9,502 bases of DNA from Acidobacteriota bacterium (GTDB taxonomy: Bacteria; Acidobacteriota; Polarisedimenticolia; QHYA01), in the NCBI GenBank assembly GCA_003223995.1, contig QHYA01000001.1, forward strand, positions 1-9,502, written 5' to 3'. The position numbers and the translations under genes were made by a program. Each line of letters begins with the position of its first letter. The stretch's first letter is position 1. This document shows, in pieces, positions 6,311-9,502 of the stretch. The notes beneath the pieces are model-generated. The model made no database searches, was not told the DNA's origin, and was given only the letters and a program-made list of their open reading frames with translations.

Positions 6311-6949
6311 CTACGGAACGATGATGAGCGGCGAGGAATCAGGGCGCGCGCCCGTATGGGACAGCTTGCGCGTCCGGCGCAGGTGGTTGATGAGCGGCGC
6401 AACCTGGCGGGAGCGGTGAAAACCGACCCGGTCGGCGAAGACCCGCAGGCATTCGATGATGGCCTTCAGGGGAAGCTCACCTTCCTCTTCTGTTTTCACG
6501 TTCTCGCGCAGCTCCTCGATCTGCTTCCTCAGGTTCCTGATGAGCAGGTGCACGCGAGGAGAGGTGGAGGCGGGCTCGTAGAGGATGCCGTTGTCCTCGG
6601 AGGAGTAGGCCTCCATCAGACGCTCGAGCGCCTCGGCCAGCTCCTGATCGGACAGGTCTGGCACCACCGAGGCGGCGTCCGCCGCCGCCTGCTCGAGCAC
6701 CTCCACGAGGGGCAGCATCTCCTCCATCACATCGAACCAGCGGCGGAGCTTCTCAGGCTCCTGGTGGCGGGCGTAATCCTCCCATTCCCGCATGATCTCG
6801 TTTTGCAGGCCATGGGTCAGGAAGGAGCAATCCGAAGGGCAGGCGATGTCAACCAGGCGCTTCTCTCCACAGCACGTTGCGCAGATCTCCTCGCGGATGG
6901 CAGGACACCGCCGCTTCCCCTTGCGAGAAGCGCACAGAGGACACTTCAC
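6311..6949 (-). CDS. Eight-cysteine zinc-ribbon-like protein of unknown function
   Basis: A 212-residue protein. The first 41 residues hold eight cysteines (C3, C6, C15, C23, C26, C27, C37, C41) with a KGKR basic patch at 10-13, ICATCCGEKRLV at 22-33 and CPSDC at 37-41. This arrangement could bind two zinc ions. The rest is predicted mostly helical, with leucine/glutamate-rich stretches and a single further cysteine. I recall similar unnamed proteins, with CPxC-RKGKR-CP-CCG-KRL-CPSDC text, from Acidobacteria and other diderm phyla, but I know of no assigned function. The start is the GTG at 6949: the only nearby ATG runs into a stop after two codons, and the first cysteine pair needs this start. 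No Shine-Dalgarno is visible, while a -10-like TATAAA lies 6 bases upstream, which suggests a leaderless mRNA. A nucleic-acid-binding or protein-scaffold role is only a guess. Confidence 0.82.
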   Translation of the reverse strand: MKCPLCASRKGKRRCPAIREEICATCCGEKRLVDIACPSDCSFLTHGLQNEIMREWEDYARHQEPEKLRRWFDVMEEMLPLVEVLEQAAADAASVVPDLSDQELAEALERLMEAYSSEDNGILYEPASTSPRVHLLIRNLRKQIEELRENVKTEEEGELPLKAIIECLRVFADRVGFHRSRQVAPLINHLRRTRKLSHTGARPDSSPLIIVP

Positions 6950-6955
6950 AGGGCG

Positions 6956-6961
6956 TTTATA
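6956..6961 (-). promoter_or_regulatory. -10-like box directly before a GTG start (possible leaderless promoter)
   Basis: TATAAA on the minus strand, matching the bacterial -10 consensus at five of six positions, sits in an AT-richer patch of a GC-rich region. Six bases separate it from the GTG start of the eight-cysteine gene, so transcription would begin at or next to the start codon. No good -35 box is seen 16-18 bp upstream. Confidence 0.35.
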
Positions 6962-7027
6962 TCATGAACGGATGGGGAAACCACGCCCGCGTCTTGTCAT
7001 TAGTTCTTGTCGAGCCACGCGGGATCC

Positions 7028-8566
7028 TCAGCGGCCCGAAGCGGGTTCCGGCTCGGAGATCCCGGCCGCCTCGCGGAAGCGGCGGGCGGAGAAGTCGAGG
7101 CCCAGGAAGGTCAGGAACCAGCCGGCCCGAGGCCCTCTCGGCTGGCCGAGCAGGGCGATGTAGATCGCCTCGAACAGCTGGGCGGGCTTGCGCTGCGGAA
7201 CGGTCGCCGCGGCAGTGTAGATGGTCTTGTGCACCGTCTCGGCGTCCATGCCGGCAGCGAGCCTCGCCGCCAGCTCGGCCAGGAAGGCCTTCTGCTCCTT
7301 GTCGAGCGATGCGGCGGAAGGGGGAAGCGTCTCCTGCACGCAGAAGCGCATCTCCGCCGGCGCGAACTCCTCCAGCCAGCGCTTCGCATGCTCGAGCCGG
7401 CGCGAGAGGAGGGCGCGGTCGAGGTTTCCGTAACCATTGCGCTCGAGAATTCTCGCCGTCTCCTCGACGTCTCCTCCCGCGATCTGCACGACGTTCACAA
7501 GGTGACGGAACGGGACCCCCAGGGAGCCTCCTCCCCCCGCCCGGGACAGCGCCAGTGCGCGCTCGTCACGGGAGGTCGATTCGAGGTCGTCGTACTCGTC
7601 CACGAGCGACAGCAGCGGCAGACCGGGGTCGAAGGGAATCGAGCGCAGAGGCCGGGTGCGCACGATGAGATAACGCAGCACCTCGGGCGGGACGACCTCG
7701 AGCATCCGGGTGATCGACAGGACGTTCCCCTTGCTCGAAGACATGTCGCCACGCCCTTTCAGACTGATCCATTCGTAAGGAACCGGAAAGGGAGGCTCTC
7801 CGCCGAAGACCTCCCGGACGATGCGCGTCCCGGTGTCGTAGGAGCCACCCCGGGACGCGTGGTCCTTGCCGAATGGCTCCACGGTCACGCCGAAGACCTC
7901 CCACCGGGCCGGCCAGTCGATGCGCCAGGTCAGCTTCCCGCCCCCCGCCATCGGAAGGGTCCCCGACTCCCCGCATTCGCACGCGAAGTCGATCGTCTCC
8001 CGGGTTGCGTCGAAACCTGTCAGCCGAGCCCTGTTGATCCGACCGCAAACCGGGCAGAGCGGGTTGAAGGGAGACCATCCTTCCTCGACCTGCTTCCCGG
8101 TCAGCTCTTGCAGGATCGACGCGATCTGTTCGGTTCCCTTCAACGCCGCGACGATCACGGGGTTCATCCGGCCGCTCTTGTAGAGCTGGTCGGCCCTGAA
8201 GACCTGGACTCTGATCCAGAGCTCGTCCAGGGTCTTCAGGAACGGAAGCAGGAAATGCTCGCTGTAGGAGGGATGGGCGCCGCATGGGCAAGGGATTTCC
8301 GACAGCGGCCTGCCGACAAGCGGCCTGTAGACCTGATCGTCGAGAAAGGGATAGACGCGGCGAAGGGGATCGAAGTTGTCGGCGATGTAGTGGAACTCGA
8401 CCTCCGCGTCCCTCTCGAGAAGGACGCGGTAGATGGCGTCGGCCGTGACAACCTCGCGAAGGTTGCCGATGTGGATCTCGCCGGAAGGGGAGATCCCTGT
8501 GGAGATCAGGTGCTTCCGGCTCCTGGCCAGGACCTGATTGGCAATCTCATCGGCCCAGTGAGCCAG
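7028..8566 (-). CDS. lysS: Class I lysyl-tRNA synthetase with apparent CTG start
   Basis: Charges tRNA-Lys with lysine in the cytosol. This is the class I (archaeal/spirochaete-type) enzyme, unrelated in fold to the common class II LysRS. Seen: a start-proximal AHWADEIA block (residues 2-9), the HIGH motif as HIGN at 32-35, IADNFDPLRRVYPFLDDQVY further on, a CPVC/CECG metal-binding pattern (C171, C174, C196, C198), EPFGKDHASRGGSYD, and the KMSKS-equivalent MSSSKGN at 275-281. The length from the proposed start is 512 residues, near the family's usual 500-530. The frame opens after a TGA at 8615-8617 and has no ATG, GTG or TTG before residue 134 (ATG at 8167). Starting there would lose the HIGN motif and half the catalytic domain. 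The CTG at 8566 has GGGGAGG 5 bases upstream. The alternative is a one-base frameshift joining the ATG at 8622. Confidence 0.92.
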   Translation of the reverse strand: MAHWADEIANQVLARSRKHLISTGISPSGEIHIGNLREVVTADAIYRVLLERDAEVEFHYIADNFDPLRRVYPFLDDQVYRPLVGRPLSEIPCPCGAHPSYSEHFLLPFLKTLDELWIRVQVFRADQLYKSGRMNPVIVAALKGTEQIASILQELTGKQVEEGWSPFNPLCPVCGRINRARLTGFDATRETIDFACECGESGTLPMAGGGKLTWRIDWPARWEVFGVTVEPFGKDHASRGGSYDTGTRIVREVFGGEPPFPVPYEWISLKGRGDMSSSKGNVLSITRMLEVVPPEVLRYLIVRTRPLRSIPFDPGLPLLSLVDEYDDLESTSRDERALALSRAGGGGSLGVPFRHLVNVVQIAGGDVEETARILERNGYGNLDRALLSRRLEHAKRWLEEFAPAEMRFCVQETLPPSAASLDKEQKAFLAELAARLAAGMDAETVHKTIYTAAATVPQRKPAQLFEAIYIALLGQPRGPRAGWFLTFLGLDFSARRFREAAGISEPEPASGR

Positions 8567-8571
8567 ATCCT

Positions 8572-8578
8572 CCTCCCC
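8572..8578 (-). promoter_or_regulatory. Strong Shine-Dalgarno supporting a CTG start of lysS
   Basis: GGGGAGG lies 5 bases before the CTG at 8566, inside a purine-rich run. It is the clearest ribosome-binding site in the window and is the main reason to prefer CTG initiation over a frameshift. The two ATG codons in the neighbouring frame (8622 and 8598) have no comparable site. Confidence 0.55.
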
Positions 8579-8623
8579 TGCCCCGGCAAAGCGCGCATCG
8601 CGCGGCTGGCGCGGTCATTCATG

Positions 8624-8644
8624 CCGTGCGGCGCCGACACACGG
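8624..8644. other. Small hairpin in the presumed lysS leader
   Basis: On the minus strand, CCGTGTG and CGCACGG can pair over seven positions (one G-T wobble) around a 7-base loop. It lies about 60 bases before the lysS start and downstream of the promoter candidate. No known riboswitch or T-box elements were recognised; it may be chance in GC-rich DNA. Confidence 0.25.
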
Positions 8645-8670
8645 ACTCGCTGCCGATCGAACCCGCGCCG

Positions 8671-8699
8671 ATCCTACATCGCGCCCGCGGCCGGAACAA
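8671..8699 (-). promoter_or_regulatory. Weak sigma70-like promoter candidate for lysS
   Basis: TTGTTC (8694-8699) and TAGGAT (8671-8676) on the minus strand are separated by 17 bp. They match the -35 and -10 consensus at three and four of six positions. This would give a leader of roughly 100 bases before the CTG start. It lies downstream of the hairpin that follows the glycerate kinase gene. Confidence 0.28.
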
Positions 8700-8719
8700 G
8701 ATTTCATCGGCCACTCACG

Positions 8720-8743
8720 AGCAGCGAGGGCGGGCTCGCTGCT
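8720..8743. terminator. Perfect 9-bp-stem hairpin after the glycerate kinase gene (possible terminator)
   Basis: AGCAGCGAG and CTCGCTGCT form a perfect 9-bp stem around a 6-base loop, 42 bases past the glycerate kinase stop. On the minus strand no T-run follows, so a classical intrinsic terminator is doubtful. On the plus strand a T-rich tract (8751-8760) follows after 7 bases. It may be a transcript-end stabiliser or mark the boundary between transcription units. Confidence 0.35.
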
Positions 8744-8785
8744 ATTGTGCCTTGCTTTTTCATCCCGCTCCGGCAGGAATCGCGA

Positions 8786-9502
8786 TCAGAGATCAGGATC
8801 GCGAGCGAGAAGCAAGCGCACGGCTCGCCCTGCCAGCACCGCGAGATCCCCTTCATCCATGTGGTCGTGGTCCGCCGCAAGGACATGGATCCGCGGGTCT
8901 GTCCCCATCCCGCGCGACCTGTCGCGCCCGCAGATCACCGCCGCACGCGCTCCCGCGAGTAGCCCCCTGCGAAGAGCCTCGGCCGTCGCCTTGCCGGGAT
9001 GGCTGGATCCGTCCCAGCGTCCCTCGCAGGTGAGAACCACCACCGCTTCCGCGACGGCCCGGTCGAATCCCGCGGCGTCGAGAAGCCACCGGGCCCCCGT
9101 CTCGATCGTGGCGCCGAGTCCCGCCGCGAGGCCGAAGGCCAGCCCGCCACTCGCCCCGGCCCCCTGAAGATGCCTCGCCCTCCGGCCCGTCTCGGCCTCC
9201 AGCAGGTCCGCCCAGCGGAGCAGTCCCTCTTCGAGCCGGACGAGATCGGCCGCTCCCGCGCCCTTCTGTGGCCCGTACACCCGTGCCGATCCGGTCTCGC
9301 CGAGGAGAGGGTTCCCCACATCGGCCAGAACGATGATCCCCCCGGCATCGCCGAGCTCCCGGACGGCGGGGTCGAGGCCGGAGAGATCGACGCGCGCCGC
9401 GCTTGCGAGCGCTCCCCCGCCGGCGGGCAGAAGGTTGCCGGCACGATCCTCGATTCGCGCGCCCAGCGCCGCGAGGATTCCCGCACCTCCGTCCGTCGTG
9501 GC
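8786..9502 (-). CDS. Glycerate kinase, GlxK/GarK type, N-terminus cut by window edge
   Basis: The C-terminal 238 residues of a type 1 glycerate kinase (Pfam Gly_kinase family, usually about 375 residues); the start lies beyond base 9502. Known role: ATP-dependent phosphorylation of D-glycerate to phosphoglycerate in the cytosol, feeding glycolysis from glyoxylate, glycerate or sugar-acid breakdown. Seen, counting from the first residue in the window: TTDGGAGILAALGA at 2-15, ADVGNPLLGETGSARVYGPQKGAG at about 59-82 with the diagnostic NPLLG and PQKGA, GAGASGGLAFGLAAGLGA in the middle, and CEGRWDGSSHPGKA, which stands where the family has a GEGRxDxQ...GKA block. The first residue of that block (usually TGEGR) reads TCEGR here. 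The frame is open without interruption to the edge. lysS lies downstream after 219 bp; the two are unlikely to be functionally linked. Confidence 0.88.
   Translation of the reverse strand, partial: ATTDGGAGILAALGARIEDRAGNLLPAGGGALASAARVDLSGLDPAVRELGDAGGIIVLADVGNPLLGETGSARVYGPQKGAGAADLVRLEEGLLRWADLLEAETGRRARHLQGAGASGGLAFGLAAGLGATIETGARWLLDAAGFDRAVAEAVVVLTCEGRWDGSSHPGKATAEALRRGLLAGARAAVICGRDRSRGMGTDPRIHVLAADHDHMDEGDLAVLAGRAVRLLLARDPDL

Noticed and set aside
6199..6402. N-terminal extension of the MEMO1 protein to an ATG at 6402
   Set aside because: It would overlap the eight-cysteine gene by 92 bases and add Arg/Ser-rich text. The family normally begins at the IRLPAVAGHFYP block.
7007..8962. 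651-codon open frame on the plus strand
   Set aside because: It lies antisense to lysS and runs across the following gap into glycerate kinase. Its translation is Arg/Pro/Gly-rich with no domain, whereas the minus-strand frames have full family motifs.
1..9502. CRISPR arrays, transposases, tRNA or rRNA genes, toxin-antitoxin or phage-defence genes
   Set aside because: I looked on both strands and saw no regular spaced repeats, no transposase or integrase motifs, no cloverleaf structures and no defence-type domains.

Overview
This window is a high-GC bacterial stretch in which every gene I can support lies on the minus strand. In transcription order, from high to low coordinates, these are: the C-terminal part of a glycerate kinase (cut by the right edge), a class I lysyl-tRNA synthetase, a small eight-cysteine protein of unknown function, a MEMO1-family protein, the outer-membrane LPS-assembly protein LptD, an RmlD-type sugar reductase, an NAD(P)-dependent short-chain-like epimerase/dehydrogenase, and the N-terminal part of a phytol/dolichol kinase-like membrane protein (cut by the left edge). 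The long plus-strand open frames are antisense shadows typical of high-GC DNA.

Organism: LptD with a signal peptide and the conserved cysteine pattern shows a Gram-negative (diderm) cell with lipopolysaccharide. The class I LysRS, the eight-cysteine protein and the high GC suggest a member of the Acidobacteriota or another deep-branching high-GC diderm lineage. This is an inference from gene style; no rRNA or other phylogenetic marker is present.

Layout: 8786-9502 glycerate kinase (partial); 8567-8785 intergenic, with a perfect 9-bp-stem hairpin and a weak promoter candidate; 7028-8566 lysS, whose frame has no ATG, GTG or TTG at its 5' end and apparently starts at a CTG; 6950-7027 intergenic with a -10-like box directly in front of the next start; 6311-6949 eight-cysteine protein; 5398-6198 MEMO1 family; 2639-5401 lptD, starting at a TTG that overlaps the MEMO1 stop; 1769-2632 rmlD-like, 6 bp after lptD; 1691-1768 intergenic with short repeats; 656-1690 epimerase/farnesol-dehydrogenase-like; 1-628 polyprenol kinase-like.

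How the genes fit together: lptD and the rmlD-like gene point to outer-membrane LPS transport and deoxysugar synthesis. The last two genes resemble the two arms of isoprenol metabolism known from plants (a farnesol dehydrogenase and a phytol/farnesol kinase), which suggests isoprenoid-alcohol salvage or lipid-carrier work. I found no mobile element, CRISPR array, defence island or tRNA. No clearly new multi-gene system stands out. The best leads are the non-canonical lysS start, the isoprenol gene pair, the 148-residue Pro/Ala-rich insertion in LptD, and the uncharacterised eight-cysteine protein.
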